Virus record (IMG/VR): IMGVR_UViG_3300025887_000015
Coordinates: 1 to 64,000 of that record
DNA: 64,000 nucleotides
Direction: 5' to 3' (one strand)
Source of the DNA: a virus
A program made the translations under genes and the position numbers. Position 1 is the stretch's first letter. The number at the start of each line of letters is the position of its first letter. This document shows positions 42,911-50,774 of this stretch, piece after piece. The notes beneath the pieces were generated by a model. It was not told the origin of the DNA and did not search any database. It saw nothing but the letters and a program-made list of their open reading frames with translations.

Positions 42911-43246
42911 TTATTTTTTCCGTCTCATACCCGTCTCTTTATCATAATCACCATAATACCAACCTTCAATACAATCATTTATTTCCGACTTGCTAATTCC
43001 AGCAAATTTATGAGTAATATAATCAGCTAATGCCTGTGGCGTAATCGATGACCCATCAATCTTTTTATTGATTAATGGTTGATTATAAAATTCATTAGCC
43101 ATCTTCTTAACTCCCATTGATGGCTCATAGTCAACATCCAAGAATTCGTGAATCTTATTTTTCAATCTGACATTAGCCATATTCTCACTAACATAGTTAC
43201 TGATGATACCTAATTGCCTTTTATTTATGATTAATTTTTTACTCAT
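42911..43246 (-). CDS. Hypothetical protein
   Basis: 111 residues. MSKKLIINKRQLGIISNYVS resembles the N-terminal signature of other small structural proteins here; the C-terminus is basic (KETGMRRKK). A late-type motif is only 4 bases before the ATG. Unrecognised. Confidence 0.5.
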   Translation of the reverse strand: MSKKLIINKRQLGIISNYVSENMANVRLKNKIHEFLDVDYEPSMGVKKMANEFYNQPLINKKIDGSSITPQALADYITHKFAGISKSEINDCIEGWYYGDYDKETGMRRKK

Positions 43247-43268
43247 ACTAATAAATATACATTATAAA

Positions 43269-43294
43269 TGAAAAAACCCTCTTTTAGGAGGGTT
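43269..43294 (-). terminator. Intrinsic terminator after thioredoxin
   Basis: AAACCCTCC, TAAA loop, GAGGGTTT with T run on the - strand. Confidence 0.85.
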
Positions 43295-43301
43295 TATATC
43301 G

Positions 43302-43616
43302 TTAAAGATTTTTTAAGATTTCTTCTATCTCCACTTTTGATTTAACTCCCGATACACGCTCAACAGCCTCACCATCTTTGAAAAATACTAATGTCGGTAT
43401 TCCTCTAATCCCAAATTTAGCCGCTAAATCTGAATTGTCATCAACATTTATTTTTCCAATAATAGTACTGTCACTATCGTTTTCTTTGGCCAAATCATCT
43501 ACGACTGGTCCCATCATTTTACAGGGTCCACACCATGGTGCCCAAAAATCTACTACTACCACTTCTTTTTCCGATAATAGAGAATCAAAATTCTTACTTG
43601 TAATTTCTAATGCCAT
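43302..43616 (-). CDS. trxA: Thioredoxin
   Basis: 104 residues, standard length. Active site WCGPC (Cys29, Cys32) in VVDFWAPWCGPCKMM, cis-proline loop GIRGIPTLVFFKDG. It transfers electrons to disulfides; phage thioredoxins often serve phage ribonucleotide reductase or polymerase. Neither partner is in the window. Confidence 0.95.
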   Translation of the reverse strand: MALEITSKNFDSLLSEKEVVVVDFWAPWCGPCKMMGPVVDDLAKENDSDSTIIGKINVDDNSDLAAKFGIRGIPTLVFFKDGEAVERVSGVKSKVEIEEILKNL

Positions 43617-43697
43617 ATTTTTTAAATTTTTTTTAATTGCCTTTTTGGCAAAGGCTTATTATTATCAAAGATAACAAATTTATGTAGATAATCCAAC

Positions 43698-43706
43698 TAT
43701 TTATTA
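43698..43706 (+). promoter_or_regulatory. Late-type promoter motif
   Basis: TATTTATTA, 8 bases before the ATG at 43715; resembles the one before 1478. Confidence 0.35.
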
Positions 43707-43714
43707 GTAAAGTT

Positions 43715-43978
43715 ATGCACAAAAATATTATAATCGACTTTATTAAATCTGAATTCCCTATCAAGAGAACCAGAGACCACCGTAATAAGTGGGCTAATGC
43801 TATCATCATTCCTGAAGGTTATCTTAGAAAAGATAGAAAACACTACCCTATTAAACAAACCCTCAATAAAGCTATGATAGCTTCGGATATTATCCAAATT
43901 ATTATTAACATTTTTGCTTGTGATGAAAAATATGCAAAAGAATTGGTTATAAATTATTTAACCAATATTAGGTTATAA
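43715..43978 (+). CDS. Hypothetical protein
   Basis: 87 residues (MHKNIIIDFIKSEFPIKRTR), basic middle and helical end. Converges with the next gene, overlapping by 6 bases. Unrecognised. Confidence 0.5.
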   Translation: MHKNIIIDFIKSEFPIKRTRDHRNKWANAIIIPEGYLRKDRKHYPIKQTLNKAMIASDIIQIIINIFACDEKYAKELVINYLTNIRL

Positions 43979-44248
43979 TTTATTACAAGTACAATTTTCA
44001 CTTTTTTCACGACAACCAAGACACCTAGTTTTTAAAAACTCTGAAAAAGGTATGCCCATCTTTGTAGCATCCCTCGATAACTTGAATAATAAGTAAAATC
44101 TAAATACCAAATATATAATCATCACAAATGCAGACACTAATGTGAAGAAATTTATTTCCTCACATATAATCATGTAAATTTGACTGGTTATTATTCCTAA
44201 TATTAATGCCTTATATATAAAGGCTATTATATCTTCCTTACTCTTCAT
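43973..44248 (-). CDS. Membrane protein with Cys-rich tail
   Basis: 91 residues with two membrane helices (about 8-27 and 32-54) and a C-terminal CLGCREKSENCTCNKL that may bind zinc in the cytoplasm. An ATAAATA-type motif lies 20 bases upstream (44269-44275). Confidence 0.5.
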   Translation of the reverse strand: MKSKEDIIAFIYKALILGIITSQIYMIICEEINFFTLVSAFVMIIYLVFRFYLLFKLSRDATKMGIPFSEFLKTRCLGCREKSENCTCNKL

Positions 44249-44276
44249 GTTTGTTCGATGTTTACACTATAAATAG

Positions 44277-44307
44277 CTTGACTTTTCTCTAAAATTGTGT
44301 ATATTCT
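44277..44307 (+). promoter_or_regulatory. Possible promoter of the nuclease-like gene
   Basis: CTTG (44277-44280), 19 bases, TATATTCT (44300-44307); a weaker -7 box than elsewhere. ATG at 44323. Confidence 0.4.
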
Positions 44308-44322
44308 ATATTAATTATCTAT

Positions 44323-44865
44323 ATGGCATATTATAAATTTAAAGAAGACCTTATCGAAGGTGAAGACGGTGAAATAACAGTGATAGAACACCTTAAAAAA
44401 CTTGGGGGAACCCTGTTACACCAGAATAAAGATAATCGATATGACGCTCTTATCGAAAGAAATGGTGAAAAAATAAAATACGAAATTAAGACAGATGTCT
44501 ACTGTGAACCACATTCCGATAGAGGAAATTTATTCGTAGAAGTAGAATGTAGAGGTAAAAAATCTGGCATTATAGTGACCGAAGCCGAATGGTTCGTTAC
44601 ATACTTTAAATACCTTAACGAAATCTGGTACATTAAAACCAAAGACCTATTAAAGTTAATAGAAGAAAATTCAGAAACATTATATAAAACTAAAAACTCA
44701 GGTGATGCTAATTCTGGAACTTCAGGGTGGCTTATCCCAAGACATAACTTCTTAAATAACTTTAAAGTATATGATTCCAAAACCCTTCAAAGAAAAACAA
44801 TAGTTAAAAAAGGCGAAAAAGGAAAAATAGATTATCAAAGATTAATGAAATTGTTAAATAAATAA
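44323..44865 (+). CDS. PD-(D/E)XK nuclease-like protein
   Basis: 180 residues. EDGEITVIEHLKKLG, then NRYDALIERN (Asp near 45) and KIKYEIKTD (Glu-x-Lys near 54-56) followed by FVEVECRGKKSGI: the order E, D, ExK of a restriction-type nuclease core. Similar phage proteins act as recombination or debris nucleases. Fold assignment is by motif. Confidence 0.6.
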   Translation: MAYYKFKEDLIEGEDGEITVIEHLKKLGGTLLHQNKDNRYDALIERNGEKIKYEIKTDVYCEPHSDRGNLFVEVECRGKKSGIIVTEAEWFVTYFKYLNEIWYIKTKDLLKLIEENSETLYKTKNSGDANSGTSGWLIPRHNFLNNFKVYDSKTLQRKTIVKKGEKGKIDYQRLMKLLNK

Positions 44866-44868
44866 TAT

Positions 44869-45225
44869 ATGAAAAAACTTAAACTAAAATTACCAAACGT
44901 AGTAGATAATACTAGAATATTAATCGCTTTAAATAAAATAACTTCTGAACAATCATGGCGTTTTGAAACTGATGACTTCGGTAATAAAACTAATAAACTA
45001 TATGAAGTATCCAATTTTATTGAAGAAGAAGTGGATATGAACCATATATATTTTAATGATATGGTCCCAGATAATAGAATAATTGAATTACCAACTTTTC
45101 TAAAAAATAAAGAAATACTTGTAAGAGCTAGAACCCTTGAAGATGTACCCATGTATTCAGTTGACCATAAAGTTATTCTAACTGAAGATACTACACTAAT
45201 GATAATGCAAAAAATAGATTATTAA
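44869..45225 (+). CDS. Hypothetical protein
   Basis: 118 residues (MKKLKLKLPNVVDNTRILIA), mixed; 3 bases after the nuclease-like gene and 1 base before the HNH gene. Unrecognised. Confidence 0.5.
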   Translation: MKKLKLKLPNVVDNTRILIALNKITSEQSWRFETDDFGNKTNKLYEVSNFIEEEVDMNHIYFNDMVPDNRIIELPTFLKNKEILVRARTLEDVPMYSVDHKVILTEDTTLMIMQKIDY

Positions 45226-45226
45226 T

Positions 45227-45812
45227 ATGAAGAAACCAAAATTAACAATAGAATTGATACCATCAACATCATTTTATACAAACGTTAGAAGTATTTTACC
45301 AACAAAAGACTGGGATAGATTGAGGAAAGAGTCATATATAAAGGCAAATTTTAAATGTCAAATATGTGGTGATGTGGGAACCAATCAAGGTTATAGACAT
45401 AAATTAGAGTGTCATGAGATATGGGTTTATCAAAAGGACGGTGTGCAACTTCTTAAGGAATTAGTGAGTTTGTGCCCCTAGATGTCATCAAGTAAAACAT
45501 ATAGGTAGAAGTATGGCAGTAGGTCTAAAATCAAAAGTGTTTACACATATAGGAAAAGTTAATAAATGGAAGAAAGCTGAAGTAATAGCTTATGTAGGAT
45601 ATTGCTTCCAAGAACATAAAGAACGCTCTAAAATTAAATGGAAAATAAATATCGAAATCCTAACTGAAAAATTTGGCGTGGATAAAAAATTAATCGATGA
45701 AGGACTTAGAAGTAAAACACTTGGTAAACCAACATGGAAAAAAAAGAAGAAAAAGAAAAAAAGAAAGACCGTCTCAACTAAGAAACGGCCCACTAAAAAA
45801 AGAAGGAAATAA
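45227..45812 (+). CDS. HNH-type protein, split by a +1 frameshift at CCC-TAG
   Basis: The first frame gives 84 residues ending at TAG (45479-45481) right inside the motif: CQICGDVGTNQGYRHKLECH, then LVSLCP. A +1 shift after CCC (45476-45478) continues R-CHQVKHIGRSMAVGLKSK and on to 45812, completing the second CxxCH and a basic tail (KKKKKKKKRK). The whole is a zinc-containing HNH endonuclease fold of about 194 residues. CCC followed by a stop is a good +1 site, as in phage PSA of Listeria; a homopolymer error is the alternative. Confidence 0.62.
45473..45482 (+). other. Candidate programmed +1 frameshift site
   Basis: TGC CCC TAG A: the proline tRNA can re-pair from CCC to CCT while the stop sits in the A site. 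The zinc motif is complete only in the shifted product. Confidence 0.5.
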
Positions 45813-45859
45813 CGGGACAAAAAAAGTAATCATTAATTGTAGGTTATTTTGTTATTCCC

Positions 45860-46003
45860 TTATATTATATTCTGATTCTCATCCCATGTATCATATATAC
45901 TCTGAATATTCCTATTTCTACGATTCTTCTTGTGTCTCATATCTATCTTTATTGCAAATATCATCGACACTAATCCTATTATAGGTATTATAAAATAAAT
46001 CAT
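45860..46003 (-). CDS. Tiny membrane protein (47 residues)
   Basis: MIYFIIPIIGLVSMIFAIKI then a basic tail (DMRHKKNRRNRNIQSIYD). One membrane helix. ATG overlaps the stop of the upstream gene (TGATG). Last of the tiny membrane gene run. Confidence 0.55.
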   Translation of the reverse strand: MIYFIIPIIGLVSMIFAIKIDMRHKKNRRNRNIQSIYDTWDENQNII

Positions 46004-46293
46004 CAATTCCTAAATATTTTATGTTCCTCTGAATACATATCACCACCTAAACCACTTATGTTAAATATCTCTGGCCAAAATATTAACCCAATTAATATGA
46101 TGAATGTAAAAATAATTAAAGTTATTGATAATACTAATACCAATTTTAAAAACCAATTACTCTTATTACCACTATCCAATACAGATTTACCACATAATGG
46201 ACATCTATATAATTTTCCAAAATCACCAATCTCAAGAAGCTCTAAATGATGCCCCATACAATCGTTGTTCATGTCGTTAGGAATCTTTTTCAT
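46003..46293 (-). CDS. Zinc-knuckle membrane protein
   Basis: 96 residues: a cytoplasmic zinc knuckle (YRCPLCGKSV, with upstream Cys/His) then a membrane helix (FLKLVLVLSITLIIFTFIIL) . Overlaps both neighbours. Confidence 0.55.
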   Translation of the reverse strand: MKKIPNDMNNDCMGHHLELLEIGDFGKLYRCPLCGKSVLDSGNKSNWFLKLVLVLSITLIIFTFIILIGLIFWPEIFNISGLGGDMYSEEHKIFRN

Positions 46294-46466
46294 ACCTTTT
46301 TAAATAATTTTATTATCCATTTAATAATACTTTTAATATGTACATAATAACATAATGGCCATATAATTCCACCAAAAATAGAATCAGACCAACTCTCCAT
46401 TAAAATTAACCTGGTATACACACATGAATATAAGGCAATTGAAAAATATATTATTAATATTATCAT
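46290..46466 (-). CDS. Tiny membrane protein (58 residues)
   Basis: MIILIIYFSIALYSCVYTRL, then a second hydrophobic stretch (FGGIIWPLCYYVHIK). ATGA overlap with the zinc-knuckle gene supports it. Confidence 0.5.
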   Translation of the reverse strand: MIILIIYFSIALYSCVYTRLILMESWSDSIFGGIIWPLCYYVHIKSIIKWIIKLFKKV

Positions 46467-46506
46467 ATTACAAATATATAACTTTTATGTTAATATACAA
46501 AATTTT

Positions 46507-46788
46507 TTAATAAATATTTTTTAAATTGAAAACTATTGAATATTCTGTAGCTAATAATTTTAATGAATTATAAAAATCTTTTTGAGTGTGTTTGAATTTT
46601 ATTTCACCTGACCATTTATATAATGGACATAATATATTATTATCATTGCAAATGTCCCTAACCAAATATAATGTGTCTTCAGTAAGGGGAGTGAAACTAT
46701 TAGACTCATATCGTAATAAATATAAATCTTTCTCGGTCCGTGAAGTTAACCTCTTTAATTTTGACTTAGCTATTATAGTGTTACACAT
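46507..46788 (-). CDS. Hypothetical protein
   Basis: 93 residues (MCNTIIAKSKLKRLTSRTEK), soluble, basic start. Unrecognised. Confidence 0.45.
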   Translation of the reverse strand: MCNTIIAKSKLKRLTSRTEKDLYLLRYESNSFTPLTEDTLYLVRDICNDNNILCPLYKWSGEIKFKHTQKDFYNSLKLLATEYSIVFNLKNIY

Positions 46789-46839
46789 ACCTATAAGTAT
46801 AGCATTTTATAACAATGTTTTAATATTGTTAATAAATAT

Positions 46840-47067
46840 CTACTTTTTAATATCTAACCAATTAATTAATCCTAATTTATCTATATTTGATAAATCGCTG
46901 CAAAGCTCCTTGATTAAATCAATTTTTAAGTTAGAATCCTGTCCCTTAAGATAAGAATAAATGTCGTATGTACTAACACCCTCTATTATTACATATTCAT
47001 TATTATTGTAATTAACGATTGTAATACTATCACCATGTAGTTCCACCGCACCCTTAATTTGTTTCAT
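46840..47067 (-). CDS. Hypothetical protein
   Basis: 75 residues with a beta-rich start (GAVELHGDSITIVNYNNNEY). One-base overlap with the upstream gene. Unrecognised. Confidence 0.5.
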   Translation of the reverse strand: MKQIKGAVELHGDSITIVNYNNNEYVIIEGVSTYDIYSYLKGQDSNLKIDLIKELCSDLSNIDKLGLINWLDIKK

Positions 47068-47426
47068 TAATAACTATCTATCACACTCTTTATTATTTGG
47101 TCAAACTTAGCTTTTGTGGCTAAATCTAATGTCGAAATAGCATTATGTGTCCTTAAATCATATAAAGATACCATCTTATTATCACCACGTTTTTTAGGCT
47201 TATTCTGAGTTATAGTTAATGGACCTTCTGGCTCCTTTTTATCACCACCCTTAATCTTATATAACTGATTGTATAAGTCTTTAATATAAATAGTCTCACC
47301 ACTACCCCTTTTACCCTTTAATTTTAATTCAATCTCTTGCTCAGATGTTAAAATTATTATAATCTCCTTATTATTAACCCTCTCCGTGCTCTCACGTATT
47401 AAATTTTTATTTAAAATAGTCGCCAT
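47067..47426 (-). CDS. Hypothetical protein
   Basis: 119 residues; helical ends and a basic middle (KPKKRGDNKMVSLYDLRTHN). Overlaps its upstream neighbour by 20 bases. Unrecognised. Confidence 0.5.
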   Translation of the reverse strand: MATILNKNLIRESTERVNNKEIIIILTSEQEIELKLKGKRGSGETIYIKDLYNQLYKIKGGDKKEPEGPLTITQNKPKKRGDNKMVSLYDLRTHNAISTLDLATKAKFDQIIKSVIDSY

Positions 47427-47688
47427 TTCTTAAATCTTTAAATAATTTATTAATCCTCAATTCTCCTAAAATATTAAACTCTTCATTTGTTATTGGTCGA
47501 ACCATATTTATTATTTCACCAAAACTCATGCGCTCATGGGGTAAAAAATTAATAACCTGTCTATGTAATATCTTATCAACCTTAATCCTCTCAGAATATG
47601 TTAATGAATTATATATTAACTCATTCCTCTGATTCCAACCATTAATTACTTTATAATTACTTTTTGACTTTACCAACTTAAATTCCAT
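47407..47688 (-). CDS. Hypothetical protein
   Basis: 93 residues (MEFKLVKSKSNYKVINGWNQ), basic, helical; perhaps nucleic-acid binding. Unrecognised. Confidence 0.5.
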   Translation of the reverse strand: MEFKLVKSKSNYKVINGWNQRNELIYNSLTYSERIKVDKILHRQVINFLPHERMSFGEIINMVRPITNEEFNILGELRINKLFKDLRNGDYFK

Positions 47689-47736
47689 AATTTTTTATTT
47701 TATACCTTCCGAAGGAAGGACGGCCATACAAACACC

Positions 47737-47823
47737 TTACCCCTTATCACCATTTCGATAATATATTATGAATAAAATAGGCGTTAATATTACTATTATA
47801 ATGTTAGCTAATATCTCAATCAT
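47737..47823 (-). CDS. Tiny membrane protein (28 residues)
   Basis: MIEILANIIIVILTPILFII then YYRNGDKG: one membrane helix. Start overlaps the end of the upstream tiny gene. Very short, so confidence is limited. Confidence 0.4.
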   Translation of the reverse strand: MIEILANIIIVILTPILFIIYYRNGDKG

Positions 47824-47995
47824 CCCTTCTCTTAAATATTATTAATAATATTATTAAAGTTAATGGCCATATCAAACTTAATCCAACACGTATCATCCTA
47901 TCATTATCAGAATTGAAAATTTCCTTGCCACTAATCTTATCAATACTTAATAACATTAAATATATTATTAATGAAATGACCAAATATGTTATCAT
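47816..47995 (-). CDS. Tiny membrane protein (59 residues)
   Basis: Two membrane helices (ITYLVISLIIYLMLLS and LIWPLTLIILLIIF) around a polar loop, basic end KRRDD. ATGA overlap upstream. Confidence 0.5.
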   Translation of the reverse strand: MITYLVISLIIYLMLLSIDKISGKEIFNSDNDRMIRVGLSLIWPLTLIILLIIFKRRDD

Positions 47996-48225
47996 CCCTT
48001 AGAAATACGATTTAAATTGCTGATAATAGCATCCATGAATGCCTTGAACTCTGGTGAATCAGTCTTTACCAATCCTATGTTCCTAACATCTACCAACATC
48101 TCTTTATCACTGTTTGGAAGTGATAAATAAATCTGCTGATATTCATATTCCTCACTCCATGCATATCGTACATTAAATTCCTTGAAATGAAATGCAATCA
48201 TATCTATTAATTGTCCGTATCTCAT
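47992..48225 (-). CDS. Hypothetical soluble protein
   Basis: 77 residues (MRYGQLIDMIAFHFKEFNVR, then YQQIYLSLPNSDKEMLVDVR), soluble, between tiny membrane genes. Unrecognised. Confidence 0.5.
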   Translation of the reverse strand: MRYGQLIDMIAFHFKEFNVRYAWSEEYEYQQIYLSLPNSDKEMLVDVRNIGLVKTDSPEFKAFMDAIISNLNRISKG

Positions 48226-48226
48226 C

Positions 48227-48337
48227 TTAATTATCCCCTAATTTGTTACTACCACTTCGTGTATCCCACCAAGCTTTTATTAACCTATAATAATAACCTA
48301 ATACAAAACCAATTGCTAATACTAATAATTTTACCAT
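48227..48337 (-). CDS. Tiny membrane protein (36 residues)
   Basis: MVKLLVLAIGFVLGYYYRLI then a polar tail; one membrane helix. Follows the upstream gene by 9 bases. Confidence 0.45.
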   Translation of the reverse strand: MVKLLVLAIGFVLGYYYRLIKAWWDTRSGSNKLGDN

Positions 48338-48346
48338 CTTTTATTC

Positions 48347-48544
48347 TTATTTAAATTTATCTTTATCTCCTAATTGTGGATACATTAATGCTATATAACT
48401 TAATCCACCCATGATTGAATATGTGAGCATCCAAAACCAACCAAATGGCCATACATCTGAATATATCAAATATGCTCCCCATAACATAACTATAACAAAT
48501 GCTAATATCCCTCCAGATATGTTTTCCCACCTATCTCTATTCAT
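48347..48544 (-). CDS. Small membrane protein (65 residues)
   Basis: Two membrane helices (GGILAFVIVMLWGAYLIY and WFWMLTYSIMGGLSYIALMY). ATGA-type overlap with the upstream gene. Confidence 0.55.
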   Translation of the reverse strand: MNRDRWENISGGILAFVIVMLWGAYLIYSDVWPFGWFWMLTYSIMGGLSYIALMYPQLGDKDKFK

Positions 48545-48723
48545 AATGTTTTATTTATTATATGTTGACCCCTAGCTACACCAATAATCCCAATAATAAC
48601 CATAACATAATTAAAATAATTCTTAGGGTCATTAAATATCGCTCCAAATGACAATACTTCAACCCAAAAACTAATCCCAATAATTATTAATCCCCAAATA
48701 AATCTCCTTGTCTCAATATTCAT
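48541..48723 (-). CDS. Small membrane protein (60 residues)
   Basis: Start at MNIETRR (48723), overlapping the stop of the upstream gene (AATGA). A longer reading from 48822 is rejected. Two membrane helices. Confidence 0.55.
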   Translation of the reverse strand: MNIETRRFIWGLIIIGISFWVEVLSFGAIFNDPKNYFNYVMVIIGIIGVARGQHIINKTL

Positions 48724-48926
48724 TTTAATCCCCTCTGATTTCTGGTCCATAAATCTAATAAACCACCATATAAACAAATAATACCAATAAGAAATAAAGG
48801 TAAAAATATATTTATACCCCAATCTATTGGACCACCACTAATATAATCAAATAATACCATTATAGTAATCACTATAATATATGTTATTGATAATTTTATT
48901 AAATTATTCATTAATCTTGATTCCAT
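48720..48926 (-). CDS. Small membrane protein (68 residues)
   Basis: Start MESRLMNNLI at 48926; two membrane helices (ITYIIVITIMVLFDYI and INIFLPLFLIGIICLYGG). First gene of the leftward run, behind a host-type promoter. Confidence 0.55.
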   Translation of the reverse strand: MESRLMNNLIKLSITYIIVITIMVLFDYISGGPIDWGINIFLPLFLIGIICLYGGLLDLWTRNQRGLK

Positions 48927-48941
48927 AATTATAACTTTATG

Positions 48942-48973
48942 CAAAGATATAAAATTATTTCCATATAAACAAC
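48942..48973 (-). promoter_or_regulatory. Host-type promoter of the tiny membrane gene run
   Basis: GTTG (48973-48970), 20 bases, TATCTTTG (48949-48942); ATG at 48926. Confidence 0.72.
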
Positions 48974-49081
48974 TTTATTTCGTGATATCTAATTATTTTT
49001 CAAAAATTTTCCCAAAAAATTTTTTGAGGGTCACGATTTTAAGGGGGTACCCTTTTCTATACAGGGGAACGACTTCTAAAA

Positions 49082-49113
49082 TTTGTTTTATTGAAAATTA
49101 TTAAGTATATTTG
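49082..49113 (+). promoter_or_regulatory. Host-type promoter of the homing endonuclease gene
   Basis: TTTG (49082-49085), 20 bases, TATATTTG (49106-49113). The ATG at 49118 is four bases later, suggesting a leaderless mRNA. Confidence 0.72.
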
Positions 49114-49117
49114 TCAT

Positions 49118-50533
49118 ATGAATAAATATAATGATTTAGAAATATGGGTCGATATCGAAGATTATGAAGGGATTTATCAAGTAAGTAACCATGGAAGGGT
49201 TAGAACACTCGATAGAATGGCAAGTAATGGGTATCCAAGATTAATAAAGGGTAAAATACTTAAACCATTTTGTAATTCTGATGGGTATCATAAGCGTTTA
49301 TTAACTAATAGTAATGGTAGAAAAGGTGGTAATATACATAGAATAGTAGCCAAGAATTTTGTAAATAACCCAACCCCTAAAGTTAATAATATTATAAATC
49401 ATAAAGATGGTGATAAAATGAATAATCACCATTCCAATTTAGAATGGTGTACCCATTTACATAATGTTAGACATGCAATACACAATAATTTTAGAGATAG
49501 ATGTCATAGCCAAGTGTTGACTAAATCTGATGTTAGAAAAATTAGACAGATGTATGATGAAACAAATAATAACTATAGTGAAATCGCAAGGTTATATAAT
49601 GTGACCGCCAATACTATTATGGCCGCTATAAAATATATAACTTTTACTAATGTTGATGTAGATATAAAAAATAATTATAAAATTTTTAAATTAAAAGGTG
49701 AAGAACGTAAGAATTGGCTTAATGATAAAATAAAGAATCGTGGAGGTAAATCTAAACCAATTGAGTCTGTTTTAAATGAAGAAGAAGTTTTTGAAATTAC
49801 AAGTGAATATACCAATACTAATATAAAAATTAAACCCTTGGTTAAAAAATATGGGGTGTCAAAAAAAATGTTTATAAAGTATTATAAATCATTAAAAAAA
49901 GTACCCCTTATTAAATTTCCAAATGAAATATTTAAAAAATTTGATAATAAGTATGCAATCTCTAATATGGGTAGAGTCTTTAATTTAAAAATGAAAAGAT
50001 TATCCTTTAACCCACCCAATAAGATAAAAAATAAAAAACTTAAAAATGTAATTGCTGAATTGTTTTTACCAAATCCATCTGGGTTGACTAATGTTAAAAC
50101 AATTGATGGTTCAGATAACTACCAAGTATCTAACCTTAAATGGGGTCATGGTGAATATTTTTATACACCAAAAGATTTAGAATTCCCTTCTGAAGAACAA
50201 ACCCAATTTAATAACCGTATTATTGAACAATGGAAAAATACCAATAAAACACAATCCGATTTACGAAAAGAATTTAATGTAGGTAAAGATTACATCTTAC
50301 TTTTATTAAAGGGTATGAAAAAAAACTTTACTCATTCTCCTACTATGGTTACAAAAGATGAAGCATATCAAATAAGACAAAAGTATATTCATAAAATATC
50401 AAAAGTTAAGGATATTGAGAATGAGTATAACCTTAGTAAGAGTTATGTATACAAAATTCTTAATAGTGAAATATGGCCTGATGAAAAATACCCATCATTA
50501 AGGGTACTTAAGGAAATTCGAAAAAATTTCTAA
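49118..50533 (+). CDS. HNH homing endonuclease with NUMOD4 and repeated HTH units
   Basis: 471 residues from ATG 49118 (MNKYNDLEIW). Residues 8-55 NUMOD4 (WVDIEDYEGIYQVSNHGRVR); 74-125 HNH (IHRIVAKNFV, then INHKDGDKMNNHHSNLEWCT); 135-175 helix-turn-helix (IRQMYDETNNNYSEIARLYN). The second half repeats this in degenerate form: FDNKYAISNMGRVFN, VKTIDGSDNYQVSNLKWGHG, then two HTH units at about 350-380 and 410-445. Free-standing HNH genes of this type cut intein- or intron-less phage genomes and spread. G-run-rich sequence flanks both sides. Confidence 0.88.
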   Translation: MNKYNDLEIWVDIEDYEGIYQVSNHGRVRTLDRMASNGYPRLIKGKILKPFCNSDGYHKRLLTNSNGRKGGNIHRIVAKNFVNNPTPKVNNIINHKDGDKMNNHHSNLEWCTHLHNVRHAIHNNFRDRCHSQVLTKSDVRKIRQMYDETNNNYSEIARLYNVTANTIMAAIKYITFTNVDVDIKNNYKIFKLKGEERKNWLNDKIKNRGGKSKPIESVLNEEEVFEITSEYTNTNIKIKPLVKKYGVSKKMFIKYYKSLKKVPLIKFPNEIFKKFDNKYAISNMGRVFNLKMKRLSFNPPNKIKNKKLKNVIAELFLPNPSGLTNVKTIDGSDNYQVSNLKWGHGEYFYTPKDLEFPSEEQTQFNNRIIEQWKNTNKTQSDLRKEFNVGKDYILLLLKGMKKNFTHSPTMVTKDEAYQIRQKYIHKISKVKDIENEYNLSKSYVYKILNSEIWPDEKYPSLRVLKEIRKNF

Positions 50534-50726
50534 AAAAATTTCTAAAAAAAATTACGAACACAGGTCCGACCCAGCTTCTCAGAGGCGGTACGGGGGGGTA
50601 TATAAGGGGGAATACGGAGGGGGGGTATGTAGGGGGTACCTACGGAGGGGGGTCGCTTAGAACGGCTCCTATGAGTTATTGATATATACAAGTTTTATAT
50701 GTTAAAGTTTTAGAAAGTTAATAACA
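50534..50726 (+). other. G-run-rich intergenic region, possible G-quadruplex
   Basis: Five runs of 5-7 G within 61 bases (50592-50598, 50606-50610, 50619-50625, 50632-50636, 50647-50652) in a very AT-rich genome. ACGGAGGGGGG occurs twice (near 50614 and 50642). No gene is visible. Confidence 0.75.
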
Positions 50727-50755
50727 AAAAGCCCATCTTTCGATAGGCTTATTTT
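50727..50755 (-). terminator. Intrinsic terminator
   Basis: AAGCCTATC, GAAA loop, GATGGGCTT with T run on the - strand, after the gene at 50775. Confidence 0.75.
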
Positions 50756-50774
50756 AAGGCGTTCTAATGGACTT

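Noticed and set aside
43697-43897. 66-residue - strand ORF
   Set aside because: Antisense to the gene at 43715, with no promoter or leader of its own.
45697-45984. 95-residue + ORF after the HNH gene
   Set aside because: Alternative frame over the basic HNH tail, then antisense to a tiny membrane gene.
48724-48822. N-terminal extension of the membrane protein gene ending at 48541
   Set aside because: Would overlap the upstream gene by about 100 bases from a non-ATG start; the AATGA junction at 48723 fits the coupling seen throughout the run.
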